Shown: positions 8,536 through 16,248 of the stretch, one piece after another | Layout of the letters: every line of letters starts with the position of its first letter | How positions within the stretch are numbered: position 1 is the stretch's first letter | DNA from: Aquificota bacterium | GTDB taxonomy: Bacteria; Thermosulfidibacterota; Thermosulfidibacteria; Thermosulfidibacterales; B14-G1 | Direction of reading: 5' to 3' | Length of the DNA: 16,248 bases | Assembly (NCBI GenBank): GCA_015486015.1 | Contig: WFSL01000016.1 | Span: forward strand, 1-16,248 | Translations under genes and position numbers: made by a program | Notes under the pieces: generated by a model | The model's database searches: none | What the model was told of the DNA's origin: nothing | The model's input: the letters and a program-made list of their open reading frames with translations, nothing else

Positions 8536-11500
8536 TCACTCTCCTCCCCTCTTCTTCTCCACCACCTCCACATCCAAGCAGAGCCCTTGAAGTTCCTTAA
8601 CCAGGACCCTGAAGGACTCAGGAATACCCACCTCTATGGCAGGACTACCCTTTACTATGGCCTGGTACATCCTGTTCCGTCCCGCCACATCGTCAGACTT
8701 AACAGTAAGCATCTCCTGGAGAGTGTGCGCTGCCCCATGGGCCTCCAAGGCCCATACCTCCATTTCTCCAAGCCTCTGGCCCCCAAAGTGAGCCTTACCA
8801 CCCAAGGGCTGCTGGGTAACCAAGGAGTAAGGCCCAGTAGACCTGGCATGCACCTTCTCCTCCACCAGATGGTGGAGTTTTAACATATAAATGTAGCCCA
8901 CCGTCACGTCCTGATCAAATGGCTCTCCGGTTCTACCATCATACAAGCGGGTACGCCCTGTAACAGGCAAACCCGCATCCTTCAACATAGCCTTTATCTC
9001 TTCCTCCTTGGCCCCATCGAACACTGGAGAAGCCATGGGCACCCCTTCCTGGGCCAGTGTCTTGGCCAGATCCACAATTTCATCATCAGAGAGTCCATCC
9101 AACCATTCATCCTTAGGAGCGTATATTCGCTTCAGCTCTCCCCTGAGGGTCTTTGCCAGTCCATCTCTGGTCTTGCTCAGTATCTCGCCGAGCCTTCTGC
9201 CTAAACCGACAGCCGCCCAGCCTAAATGAGTCTCTAAGATCTGACCCAGGTTCATCCGACTGGGTACCCCCAAGGGGTTCAACACAATCTCCACCGGGGT
9301 TCCATCGGGAAGAAAGGGCATGTCCTCCTCCTTCAGGATTTTGGAGATGACCCCTTTGTTGCCATGACGCCCAGCCATCTTATCTCCCACCTGAAGCTTC
9401 CGTTTCTGAGCCACATAAACCTTCACACGCTTTAACACCCCAGGAGGGAGCTCGTCTGGCCTTTGTAGCTTATCTAAGGCCTCGCTCTTCAGGATCTTTG
9501 TCCGCTCTACCTCTTCATTGGTACGCTGGATAATCTCATCCCAAGTCCTCTGCTCTTGGGGAGAGAGCCTGGCCTTGATGTTTCTTAGGTAATAGGGGGG
9601 CAAGGACTCCAAGACCTCTAATGTGATGTTCTCCCCCTTCTTAAGCAGCACCTCTCCGCTCTCCAGATCCCTGAGATCCGCCTCCAACTCTTTGCCGTTC
9701 AAGAGGGCCCTCAAACATTGGGCTTCTTCCCCCCAGATTATCTCCATCCGATCCTGGAACTCTGCTTCCAACCTCCTCTTCTCTTCCTCTTCCTGCCTCT
9801 CCTTTGCTGGATCATGGCCCAGGGTCTTCCTGGTAAATATCCTCACATCCATCACTACCCCCTCCACACCAGGGGGCACCCTCAGAGAGGTGTCTTTCAC
9901 CTCCCGGGCCTTCTCCCCAAAGATAGCCCTAAGCAGCTTCTCCTCAGGGGTGAGATACTGTTCCCCCTTAGGGGTCACCTTACCCACTAAGATATCCCCA
10001 GCCCTCACCCTGGTCCCTATGCGCACAATTCCTGTATCGTCCAAGTCCTTCAAGGCCTCAGCACCTAAATTAGGAATATCCCTCGTGATCTCTTCCGGTC
10101 CAAGCTTGGTGTCCCTCGCCTCGGCCTCAAAGACCTCTATATGGATAGATGTATAGGTATCGTCCTTCACCAGCTTCTCACTAACCAGCACGGCATCCTC
10201 AAAATTGTATCCACCCCACGACATGAAGGCCACCAATACATTCTTTCCCAGGGCCAATTCCCCCCCATGGGTAGAGGCCCCATCGGCTATCACCTCACCA
10301 GCAGCCACCCTCTGTCCCTTCCTCACGATAGGACGATGGTTAAAGCAGGTACCCTGGTTGGAGCGCTGAAATTTGGAGAGACGATACAGATCCATGCCAC
10401 CACCCTCTTCTTCATCCACCATAATGATGATCCTGCTGGAGTCCACGCTTTTCACTACCCCTGATCTCTTGGCCACCACCATCACCCCAGAATCCAAGGC
10501 TACCCTCTCCTCCATTCCGGTGCCTACCAAGGGGGCCTGAGAGCGGATAAGGGGCACAGCCTGACGCTGCATGTTACAGCCCATCAGCGCCCTATTGGCA
10601 TCGTCGTGCTCCAGAAAAGGAATAAGGGCAGCGGAGACAGAGACAAGCTGCTTGGGAGAGACGTCCATAAAATCCACCTCCTGGGGGGGTACTGTGACAA
10701 ACTCTCCCCTCCTTCTGGAAGAGACCCTATCCCTAAGAAATCTCCCTTCCTCATCTACCGGGGCATTGGCCTGAGCTATAGTATAATGTTCTTCTTCAAA
10801 TGCTGTGAGGTAAACCACATCATTGGTCACCTTCCCATCCACCACTTTCCTATAAGGAGTCTCAATAAAACCAAACCGATTCACTCGGGCATAGACAGAT
10901 AGGGAGGTAATCAGCCCAATATTCGGACCCTCGGGGGTTTCTATGGGACAAATCCTGCCATAATGGGAAGGGTGCACATCCCTTACCTCAAACCCAGCCC
11001 GCTCCCTGGTTAAGCCCCCAGGCCCTAAAGCGCTTAAGCGCCTCTTGTGGGTCACCTCAGAGAGGGGGTTTGTCTGGTCCATGAACTGGGAGAGCTGTCC
11101 ACTAGAGAAGAAACTCCTTACCACTGCCGAAAAGGGCTTAGCGGAAATCAGATCATTGGGCATCATAGATTCCACATCCTCAATGCTCATCTTCTCTCTC
11201 ACAGCTCTATGGATACGGACGAGGCCTGCGCGGAGCTGATTCTCGAGCAACTCCCCTACCGCCCTCACCCTCCTGTTGCCCAAGTGATCAATATCATCCA
11301 CCTGCTCCTGCCCCAATCGGAGACGCATCATGTACTTTATGATAGCAATGATATCCTCATTCCTAAGCACCCTTACAGACAGAGGCACCTCCTCATCCAA
11401 GAACCCTAACTTTCTGTTCACCTTAAGCCTTCCCACCTCAGAGAGGTCAAAGCGATCCGGATCCTGAAACAAACGATGGAAAAATTCCTTAGCCACCTCT

Positions 11501-12717
11501 GGGGTTGGGGGCTCCCCGGGACGCATCTTCCTGTAGATCTCCCTCTGGGCCTCCTCTGGGGTCTTAGCCCTGTCCTGAGCCAGCGCCTCCCTCACAGACG
11601 GATCCACATTATCCCCTTCCAACACCAACACATCCAGCTCACCCAAACGGAGGCGTAACTGTTCAAGCTTCTCAGGTGTGATATGATCGTTACACTGGAT
11701 CCAAATCTCCCCCGTCTCAGGATCCACAATGTCATGGGCCACTACCTTGCCATACAGCTCCTCTTCAGCCAATGGGATGGTAGTAAGCCCCACCGCTTGA
11801 ATCCGCTTAAAGGCAGCTGGAGTCACTTTACGGCCAGACCTTATAAGCACATCGCCGGTACCAGGATCTACCACATCCATGCCCACGCGCCGACCTATGA
11901 GACTCTCCTTTACCTCTCTCAAAAAGACCTTGCCCCCCTCCCTGACGTATATCTTTTCCACGTCATAAAACTCCCTCAGGATCTCCTCGGGAGTCATGCC
12001 CATGGCTAATAGGAGGGTACTTATGAGGAATTTGCGCCTTTTATCTATCTTCACGTATAAGAGGCCTTTGGCATCATACTCGAAGTCCAGCCAGGAGCCC
12101 CGATATGGGATCACCCTCCCTAAGATAGAAGGTTTACTCCCCACGGCTGTCCTCAGCTCTTCAAATACCACACCCGGGGAGCGGTGGAGTTGACTCACCA
12201 CCACCCTCTCAACGCCGTTTATGACGAAAGTAGAATTTTCCGTCATTAGGGGTATCTCCCCTAAGAAGACCTTCTGCTCCCTCATATCCCGAACGGAAAA
12301 GCCGCCAGTGCTTTCATCCTTATCAAAGACAATGAGCCTCAAAAGAACCCTTAAAGGTGCACTATAAGTGAGTGCCTTCTCCTTGCACTCCTCCACACTA
12401 TACTTTGGAACCGCCCATACCTTTTGACCGCACCTCTCACACACCACATTTGGCCCACCTAATCCCCTAAACTCTCCACAGTTGCATCTCCAACGGCCTA
12501 TCTCATAGCCCAAGTACTCCAGCTTCGCTGTGCCTGTGAAATCCTCAATAGGGAAGACATGACGAAACACCGCCTCAAGGCCTTTGTCTTCTCTCTCCTG
12601 GGGCAACTTATCAGCCTGTAGAAAATTGGCATAGGACTCCCTTTGAAGTTCCAGGAGATAGGGAAACTCCACTATCTCCCTAATGCTCGAGAAATCCTTT
12701 CTCTTACCTCTTACCAT
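8536..12717 (-). CDS. rpoB: DNA-directed RNA polymerase subunit beta
   Basis: The beta subunit holds the rifampicin pocket and half of the active-site cleft. With this ATG the product is 1393 residues; an ATG at 12768 would give 1410. I prefer 12717 because GAGGG lies five bases upstream and [12 protein letters not shown] resembles known RpoB N-termini, whereas the upstream ATG has no clear ribosome binding site. In long-form numbering: Cys4 ribbon-like insertion 95-113; SQLHRSPGV at 192-200; SI1-type region about 240-410; rifampicin region 555-585 with [18 protein letters not shown] and SALGPGG, all key residues sensitive-type; [14 protein letters not shown] at 851-864; charged SI2-type insertion about 981-1103; [12 protein letters not shown] at 1128-1139. 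It follows rplL by 68 nt (17 nt with the longer start), without the long attenuator and RNase III gap of E. coli. Confidence 0.97.
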   Translation of the reverse strand: MVRGKRKDFSSIREIVEFPYLLELQRESYANFLQADKLPQEREDKGLEAVFRHVFPIEDFTGTAKLEYLGYEIGRWRCNCGEFRGLGGPNVVCERCGQKVWAVPKYSVEECKEKALTYSAPLRVLLRLIVFDKDESTGGFSVRDMREQKVFLGEIPLMTENSTFVINGVERVVVSQLHRSPGVVFEELRTAVGSKPSILGRVIPYRGSWLDFEYDAKGLLYVKIDKRRKFLISTLLLAMGMTPEEILREFYDVEKIYVREGGKVFLREVKESLIGRRVGMDVVDPGTGDVLIRSGRKVTPAAFKRIQAVGLTTIPLAEEELYGKVVAHDIVDPETGEIWIQCNDHITPEKLEQLRLRLGELDVLVLEGDNVDPSVREALAQDRAKTPEEAQREIYRKMRPGEPPTPEVAKEFFHRLFQDPDRFDLSEVGRLKVNRKLGFLDEEVPLSVRVLRNEDIIAIIKYMMRLRLGQEQVDDIDHLGNRRVRAVGELLENQLRAGLVRIHRAVREKMSIEDVESMMPNDLISAKPFSAVVRSFFSSGQLSQFMDQTNPLSEVTHKRRLSALGPGGLTRERAGFEVRDVHPSHYGRICPIETPEGPNIGLITSLSVYARVNRFGFIETPYRKVVDGKVTNDVVYLTAFEEEHYTIAQANAPVDEEGRFLRDRVSSRRRGEFVTVPPQEVDFMDVSPKQLVSVSAALIPFLEHDDANRALMGCNMQRQAVPLIRSQAPLVGTGMEERVALDSGVMVVAKRSGVVKSVDSSRIIIMVDEEEGGGMDLYRLSKFQRSNQGTCFNHRPIVRKGQRVAAGEVIADGASTHGGELALGKNVLVAFMSWGGYNFEDAVLVSEKLVKDDTYTSIHIEVFEAEARDTKLGPEEITRDIPNLGAEALKDLDDTGIVRIGTRVRAGDILVGKVTPKGEQYLTPEEKLLRAIFGEKAREVKDTSLRVPPGVEGVVMDVRIFTRKTLGHDPAKERQEEEEKRRLEAEFQDRMEIIWGEEAQCLRALLNGKELEADLRDLESGEVLLKKGENITLEVLESLPPYYLRNIKARLSPQEQRTWDEIIQRTNEEVERTKILKSEALDKLQRPDELPPGVLKRVKVYVAQKRKLQVGDKMAGRHGNKGVISKILKEEDMPFLPDGTPVEIVLNPLGVPSRMNLGQILETHLGWAAVGLGRRLGEILSKTRDGLAKTLRGELKRIYAPKDEWLDGLSDDEIVDLAKTLAQEGVPMASPVFDGAKEEEIKAMLKDAGLPVTGRTRLYDGRTGEPFDQDVTVGYIYMLKLHHLVEEKVHARSTGPYSLVTQQPLGGKAHFGGQRLGEMEVWALEAHGAAHTLQEMLTVKSDDVAGRNRMYQAIVKGSPAIEVGIPESFRVLVKELQGLCLDVEVVEKKRGGE

Positions 12718-12785
12718 CTCATCCCTCATGGTAGTAAAATAGGGGTGGCTTGGGAGATCCCAAGCCATCCCACATCAGAGCCCCA

Positions 12786-13172
12786 CTACTTGACTTCCAC
12801 AGTGGCACCTACCCCTTCCAACTGCTCCTTTATCTTCTCCGCCTCCTCCTTGGTTACCCCTTCCTTCACCGGCTTAGGCACACCCTCTACAAGCTCCTTG
12901 GCCTCCTTAAGGCCCAACCCAGTGATGGCCCTCACCACCTTGATCACCTGGATCTTCTGAGAGCCGAAATCTTTAAGGATCACGTCGAACTCCGTCTTCT
13001 CCTCCACCTCGGGCGCCTCCGTCACACCAGCGGTAGGAGCCGCAGCCACTGCCACAGGGGCAGCAGCCGAGACCCCAAACCGCTCCTCCAACTCCTTCAC
13101 CAACTCGGAGAGCTCCAGCACGCTCATGCCCTCTATGTACCTGATCACATCCTCCTTGGTGATCTCCGCCAT
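12786..13172 (-). CDS. rplL: 50S ribosomal protein L7/L12
   Basis: L12 forms the flexible stalk that recruits GTPase factors; several copies bind L10. The 128-residue product has the expected three parts: N-terminal dimerisation helices (1 to about 35), an Ala-rich hinge (about 36-60), and the C-terminal globular domain with the [20 protein letters not shown] and [16 protein letters not shown] segments. ATG start; AAGGAGGT lies in the last codons of rplJ, whose stop is only 2 nt upstream, so translation is probably coupled and high. Confidence 0.98.
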   Translation of the reverse strand: MAEITKEDVIRYIEGMSVLELSELVKELEERFGVSAAAPVAVAAAPTAGVTEAPEVEEKTEFDVILKDFGSQKIQVIKVVRAITGLGLKEAKELVEGVPKPVKEGVTKEEAEKIKEQLEGVGATVEVK

Positions 13173-13174
13173 TC

Positions 13175-13723
13175 TTATACCTCCTTCCTTTTCTCAATGA
13201 TGCTATTCAACACATTAAGCAGCCCCCTGATATTGGCCGCCAATACATTCACCAGATTAGATATGGGTGCATTTAGGGTGGCAAGGAAGGTAGCCAAAAG
13301 GACCTCTCTACTGGGCAACCTGCTCAGCTCCTCAACACCATCGGGTCCATAGGCTCTCCCCTCCAGTAACCCACCCTTCACCCTTAAGGCCTCAGCCTCT
13401 TTGGCAAAGGAGACCAACACCTTCGCCGTCTCCACAGGATCCTGATACCCAAACACCAGCGCCGTGGGACCCCTAAAGAGATGCTCTACATTAGCCAAGG
13501 AGGTACCCTCAGATGCCCTGCGGGCTAAGGTGTTTTTTACCACCTTCAACTCCGAGTTTGAGGCCTTAAGCCTCCTCCTGAGTGCCACCATCTCATCTGC
13601 AGTGAGCCCACAGAAATCTACCAAAATAACGGCCTGAGAGGAGAGAAGCCTCTCCCTGATCCCATCAACCACTGCCTGCTTTTTCACCAGCGTCTTTCTC
13701 CTGACCTCCGCTACTTCTCCCAA
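13175..13723 (-). CDS. rplJ: 50S ribosomal protein L10
   Basis: L10 anchors L12 dimers to 23S rRNA at the base of the stalk. The 182-residue product has the family pattern: [20 protein letters not shown] and [20 protein letters not shown] at the start, [30 protein letters not shown], and a C-terminal helical tail that carries L12. Start is TTG, with GGGGGTGA about nine bases upstream; no ATG or GTG nearby gives a better N-terminus. A structured 109-nt leader precedes it, typical of L10 autoregulation. Confidence 0.97.
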   Translation of the reverse strand: MGEVAEVRRKTLVKKQAVVDGIRERLLSSQAVILVDFCGLTADEMVALRRRLKASNSELKVVKNTLARRASEGTSLANVEHLFRGPTALVFGYQDPVETAKVLVSFAKEAEALRVKGGLLEGRAYGPDGVEELSRLPSREVLLATFLATLNAPISNLVNVLAANIRGLLNVLNSIIEKRKEV

Positions 13724-13732
13724 TACCTTTCA

Positions 13733-13828
13733 CCCCCTTTTCAATGTGTTATCGGGGGAATCCAACCGGTCTCCACGGGCGACGCCGCGCCTTTAAACCC
13801 TTATGGTACCCGTGTTCTACGACCAGAC
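13733..13828 (-). promoter_or_regulatory. Ribosomal L10 leader-like RNA
   Basis: The rplA-rplJ gap can fold as CTGGTC (13826-13821) with GACCGG (13771-13766), then an asymmetric internal loop of GTAGAA opposite GA, then CACGGG (13814-13809) with CCCGTG (13779-13774). Two helices separated by an A/G-rich asymmetric loop resemble the kink-turn reported for L10(L12)4 leader RNAs. Downstream, CCCCC (13758-13754) can pair with GGGGG (13737-13733) of the rplJ ribosome binding site, a plausible off state. The known family role is repression of rplJ-rplL by excess L10-L12 complex. The pairings are read from the sequence; the assignment is inference from position and shape. Confidence 0.6.
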
Positions 13829-13832
13829 ACCC

Positions 13833-14543
13833 TCAAGACCTCAACTCCTCCAAAGCCCGGTTGGGATCCACCCTAACACTGGGACCCATGGTGGGAGACA
13901 AGGCGATACTCTTGAAATACGCACCCTTGGCTGCAGCGGGCTTTGCCCTCAAAAGGGCATCCAAGAGGGCTTTGGCGTTTTCATAAAGGTGCTCTTTGGG
14001 AAAGGAGGCTTTACCAATTGGCACATGGATATTGGCTCCCCTATCAACCCTGAAGTCCACCTTCCCAGCCTTGATCTCCTTTACAGCCTTCCCCACATCA
14101 AAGGTGACCGTACCCGTTTTGGGGTTTGGCATAAGGCCCCTTGGACCTAAAATTCGCCCTAATCTCCCCACCAGGCTCATCATATCTGGCGTGGCTACCG
14201 CCCTGTCAAACTCCAGCCATCCCTCCTTCTGAATCTTTTCCACTAGATCCTCGGCCCCCACATAATCAGCCCCAGCATCCAAGGCCTCTTTCTCCTTATC
14301 GCCTTTGGCAAAAACCAATACCCTAACAACCTTTCCAGTCCCATAGGGGAGGGTCACCGACCCCCTGACCATCTGATCTGCGTGGCGCGGATCCACGCCC
14401 AGCCGGGCAGCCATCTCGATAGTCTCATCAAATTTGGCCGTTGCCAGTCCCTTGACTTTCACCACTGCCTCCTGCAGCCCATATCCCCTTTCAGTATCCA
14501 CCATACCTCTCAATTCCCTGTAACGCTTCCCTCTCTTCGGCAT
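13833..14543 (-). CDS. rplA: 50S ribosomal protein L1
   Basis: L1 binds the mobile stalk of 23S rRNA at the E site and, in many bacteria, represses its own operon. The 236-residue product begins [13 protein letters not shown] and shows the family hallmarks [33 protein letters not shown], and [18 protein letters not shown] start with GGGAGG five bases upstream. It is separated from rplK by 106 nt, far more than the few bases usual for this pair. Confidence 0.98.
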   Translation of the reverse strand: MPKRGKRYRELRGMVDTERGYGLQEAVVKVKGLATAKFDETIEMAARLGVDPRHADQMVRGSVTLPYGTGKVVRVLVFAKGDKEKEALDAGADYVGAEDLVEKIQKEGWLEFDRAVATPDMMSLVGRLGRILGPRGLMPNPKTGTVTFDVGKAVKEIKAGKVDFRVDRGANIHVPIGKASFPKEHLYENAKALLDALLRAKPAAAKGAYFKSIALSPTMGPSVRVDPNRALEELRS

Positions 14544-14567
14544 TCCAGCCTCCCACTCCTCACGTGG
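14538..14567 (-). promoter_or_regulatory. Possible L1-binding-site-like motif over the rplA start
   Basis: The minus strand holds GTGGGAGGCT (14556-14547), which I recognise from the L1-binding stalk of E. coli 23S rRNA, followed by GGC-TGGAAT-GCC-GAAGAG, reminiscent of the GGAGGC...GCCGAGA core of known L1 mRNA sites. A short CCAC-GTGAGGA-GTGG hairpin precedes it. However, I could not find the outer closing helix, and GGGAGG is also simply the ribosome binding site. Low confidence. Confidence 0.25.
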
Positions 14568-14613
14568 TTAACATCCAATGTCCTTGCACTCCACAGGATC
14601 TGCACATGAGCAT
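14560..14613 (-). CDS. Possible 17-codon ORF in the rplK-rplA gap
   Basis: An ATG with GGGAG seven bases upstream opens a short frame, [17 protein letters not shown], ending in TGA 16 nt before the rplA ATG. The stop lies in the small hairpin in front of the rplA ribosome binding site, so its translation could affect rplA initiation. It contains CxxC and a His, but 17 residues is too short to assign anything, and chance is a fair explanation. Confidence 0.18.
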   Translation of the reverse strand: MLMCRSCGVQGHWMLTT

Positions 14614-14649
14614 CCCCAAACTCCCGGCCCTCGACACTACAATAGAGGC

Positions 14650-15078
14650 TCAACCCTCTACTACCCTGATGCCCATACTCTTAGCAGTCCCCTCAATGAT
14701 CCGGACCGCTGCTTCTATATCGTCTGCGTTCAAATCGGGCATCTTCTGCTGGGCAATCTCCCTTACCTGAGACAGGGTGACACTCCCCACCTTCTCTCTC
14801 AAGGGGTCACCAGCCCCTTTCGCTACCCCGGCCGCCATCTTCAGGAGCACGGAGGCGGGTGGGGTCTTGGTAATGAAGCTGAAGGAACGATCCTTATACA
14901 CGGTAAGTATTACAGGGATAATGATCCCCTGCTTGTCCTTGGTCTGCTCATTGAAGGCCTTGCAGAACTCCATAATATTTACGCCATGCTGGCCCAAGGC
15001 AGGACCCACAGGGGGAGAGGGATTGGCCTGTCCCCCTGGGATATGAAGCTTTATCTTGGCGACCACCTCCTTTGCCAT
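14650..15078 (-). CDS. rplK: 50S ribosomal protein L11
   Basis: L11 binds the GTPase-associated centre of 23S rRNA and is needed for RelA-type stringent sensing. The 142-residue product contains the hallmark [20 protein letters not shown] and, in the C-terminal rRNA-binding domain, [22 protein letters not shown] start with GGGGGG five bases upstream, 13 nt after nusG. An overlapping out-of-frame ATG four bases upstream is unlikely to matter. The nusG-rplK-rplA order is standard, but the short nusG-rplK gap has no room for the L1 site found before rplK in E. coli. Confidence 0.98.
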   Translation of the reverse strand: MAKEVVAKIKLHIPGGQANPSPPVGPALGQHGVNIMEFCKAFNEQTKDKQGIIIPVILTVYKDRSFSFITKTPPASVLLKMAAGVAKGAGDPLREKVGSVTLSQVREIAQQKMPDLNADDIEAAVRIIEGTAKSMGIRVVEG

Positions 15079-15091
15079 CCATTCCCCCCTT

Positions 15092-15637
15092 TTATAGCTT
15101 TTCTACCTGTAAGAAGTCTAACTCCACAGGGGTGGAACGACCAAAAATACTCACCATCACCCTCACCTTCTGCTTCTCTGGGTTTACCTCGTCCACTATC
15201 CCTGTAAAGTTCTCGAAAGGCCCATCCATCACCTTAACATAGTCCCCCCTCACAAACTCCTTATCGCTCTTCGCCCCAGCGGAGCCAAGCCGTTGCACCA
15301 CCAACTCCACTTCTTCCTCAGGCACAGGCGTAGGCTGTCTCCCAGACCCCAGAAAACCTGTAACTCTGGGGGTGTTTCTAATAAGATACCAGGTCTCATC
15401 GTCCAAGACCATCTTCACAAGCACATACCCTGGAAATACCTTCTTGCTCACCTTCCTTCTCTTTCCGCTCCTTAGCTCCACTACATCCCGGGTAGGCACC
15501 ACCACCTCTTCCACCTTCTCCTGAAGGCCCTTTGCCCTTGCCCTTTCTATGATGGATTGCCTTACCTTATTCTCAAATCCAGAGTAGGTATGAACGATAT
15601 ACCACTTAGCCTCACCACACTTCGGCTGCCCTTCCAC
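15092..15637 (-). CDS. nusG: Transcription termination/antitermination factor NusG
   Basis: NusG binds RNA polymerase across the beta and beta' cleft and links it to ribosomes or Rho. The 181-residue product has an NGN domain ([15 protein letters not shown] from about residue 11; [24 protein letters not shown]) and a C-terminal KOW domain ([20 protein letters not shown]). Start is GTG with AGGTG six bases upstream and GGGAG further out; a short Cys-containing N-terminal tail of about 10 residues precedes the first NGN strand. It lies 15 nt after secE, the usual pairing. Confidence 0.97.
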   Translation of the reverse strand: MEGQPKCGEAKWYIVHTYSGFENKVRQSIIERARAKGLQEKVEEVVVPTRDVVELRSGKRRKVSKKVFPGYVLVKMVLDDETWYLIRNTPRVTGFLGSGRQPTPVPEEEVELVVQRLGSAGAKSDKEFVRGDYVKVMDGPFENFTGIVDEVNPEKQKVRVMVSIFGRSTPVELDFLQVEKL

Positions 15638-15652
15638 CTTTGCACCTGCTCC

Positions 15653-15841
15653 CTAAAAAGTAAGAAGCTTACTTATAAGCCTGGAAAAGATAAAGTCAAG
15701 TACTCCAAAATAGAGAGCTACGAAGGCACTAAAGAGAATCACCCCTATGGAGGCCTGAACGGTTTGCTTCCTAGAAGGGAACACTACCCTCCTTATCTCC
15801 GACTTGGCCTCTCTCAGAAAGACCCTGATCTTTTCAAGCAT
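15653..15841 (-). CDS. secE: Preprotein translocase subunit SecE
   Basis: SecE clamps SecY in the inner-membrane translocon. The 62-residue product is the short single-span form: an amphipathic basic N-terminus (KIRVFLREAKSEIRRVVFPS), the conserved Pro-Ser-Arg-Lys hinge, then one membrane helix from about residue 30 to 54. ATG start with GGGGAG five bases upstream. It sits between tRNA-Trp and nusG, the usual secE location. Confidence 0.96.
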   Translation of the reverse strand: MLEKIRVFLREAKSEIRRVVFPSRKQTVQASIGVILFSAFVALYFGVLDFIFSRLISKLLTF

Positions 15842-15861
15842 TTAAACTCCCCACATAATAA

Positions 15862-15938
15862 TGGCAGGCCAGGAGGGACTCGAACCCCCAACCACCGGAT
15901 TTGGAGTCCGGCGCTCTACCAATTCGAGCTACTGGCCT
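15862..15938 (-). tRNA. trnW: tRNA-Trp (anticodon CCA)
   Basis: A full cloverleaf reads on the minus strand: acceptor AGGCCAG with CTGGCCT, D arm GCTC/GAGC, anticodon stem CCGGA/TCCGG around loop CTCCAAA (anticodon CCA), five-base variable loop TGGTT, T arm GGGGG-TTCGAGT-CCCTC with one G-U pair. The discriminator is G73 and the first pair is A-U, both as in E. coli tRNA-Trp. The 3' CCA is encoded (15864-15862). It begins 9 nt after rpmG and ends 20 nt before secE, so it must be cut out of the operon mRNA. Confidence 0.97.
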
Positions 15939-15947
15939 GCAAAAGAT

Positions 15948-16097
15948 CTATTTAACCTCACGGTGTACGGTGTGTCTTCCACACCACTTACAATATTTCC
16001 TAAGCTCCAGGCGATCGGGAGTATTTCTCTTATTCTTGTTAGTGCTATAATTTCTTCTTTTACATTCTATACAGGCTAAAAGCACCGTTTCTCTCAT
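15948..16097 (-). CDS. rpmG: 50S ribosomal protein L33 (zinc-ribbon form)
   Basis: This 49-residue ribosomal protein begins [19 protein letters not shown] and ends [14 protein letters not shown]. It has both cysteine pairs (Cys9, Cys12, Cys36, Cys39), so it is the zinc-binding C+ form. Its ATG starts one base after the stop of the upstream tuf, and its ribosome binding site (GAGG) lies inside the last codons of that tuf, so translation is probably coupled. Confidence 0.96.
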   Translation of the reverse strand: MRETVLLACIECKRRNYSTNKNKRNTPDRLELRKYCKWCGRHTVHREVK

Positions 16098-16248
16098 CTC
16101 AGTCCTCAATCACCTCTGTCACCACTCCCGCTCCAACTGTCCTGCCCCCCTCCCTCACCGCAAACCTTAACCCAGACTCTAACGCCACCGGATATATCAA
16201 CTCTACCTCCATGTTCACATTGTCCCCAGGCATCACCATCTCTACACC
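16098..16248. repeat. Terminal direct repeat, copy 2 (3' end of the second tuf)
   Basis: Identical to bases 1-151. It covers the visible part of the second tuf gene plus the single base between its stop and the rpmG start. Perfect identity, including silent positions, is what gene conversion between duplicated tuf genes gives, or what a single collapsed sequence placed twice would give. Confidence 0.95.
16099..16248 (-). CDS. tuf: Elongation factor Tu (second copy, 3' end only)
   Basis: The final 49 codons and the stop of an EF-Tu gene run off the end of the window. The visible protein is identical to the C-terminus of the complete tuf at 2-1204 (part of domain 3, ending VVTEVIED). Two tuf genes, one after fusA and one before rpmG-secE-nusG, is common in proteobacteria and relatives. 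Whether the rest of this copy is intact and identical cannot be seen. Confidence 0.93.
   Translation of the reverse strand, partial: GVEMVMPGDNVNMEVELIYPVALESGLRFAVREGGRTVGAGVVTEVIED

Noticed and set aside
11014-11106. Rifampicin-resistance substitutions in RpoB
   Set aside because: The region reads [18 protein letters not shown] and SALGPGG, with the key Asp, His and Ser residues as in sensitive E. coli RpoB.
1-16248. The window as a circular plasmid or phage genome with terminal repeats
   Set aside because: All content is single-copy housekeeping genes (RNA polymerase, ribosomal proteins, translation factors), with no replication, partition or virion genes. The terminal repeat is explained by duplicated tuf.

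Overview
The window is one uninterrupted run of co-oriented genes, all on the minus strand: the core transcription/translation cluster of a bacterium. In transcription order (high to low coordinates) it reads: the 3' end of a tuf gene, rpmG, tRNA-Trp(CCA), secE, nusG, rplK, rplA, rplJ, rplL, rpoB, rpoC, rpsL, rpsG, fusA, and a complete second tuf. The rpmG-trpT-secE-nusG-rplKAJL-rpoBC block (the 'beta' operon) is joined directly to the rpsL-rpsG-fusA-tuf block (the 'str' operon), and tuf copies bracket the whole.

The gene order, a four-Cys L33, RpoB with both large lineage insertions and RpoC with a long insertion in the trigger loop all suggest a Gram-negative lineage near Desulfobacterota/Thermodesulfobacteria. 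Heavily purine-loaded mRNAs, Lys/Arg/Glu-rich proteins and frequent AUA, AGG and GGG codons would suit a thermophile. This placement is inference.

Most junctions are tight (1-20 nt), with Shine-Dalgarno sequences in or next to the previous gene and several TTG or GTG starts. The longer gaps are the informative ones: a 109-nt L10-leader-like region before rplJ; a 106-nt rplK-rplA gap with a possible 17-codon ORF and an L1-site-like motif; about 120 nt between rpoB and rpoC with a GC-rich hairpin next to the rpoC ribosome binding site; a terminator-like hairpin between rpoC and rpsL; and 81 nt between fusA and tuf with a weak hairpin. No gene-free stretch exceeds 300 nt. I saw no mobile element, CRISPR array or defence genes.

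The points most worth a second look are: (1) a Cys4 zinc-ribbon-like insertion in the N-terminal lobe of RpoB with exactly the cysteine spacing of the RpoC zinc ribbon encoded next door; (2) a tuf gene whose codon usage is unlike its neighbours (AUA for 23 of 26 Ile by hand count) and whose mRNA is poor in C; (3) a 151-bp perfect repeat occupying both ends of the window, which may reflect assembly around duplicated tuf genes; and (4) an EF-Tu with a Cys4 insertion and a Met next to the P-loop Thr.
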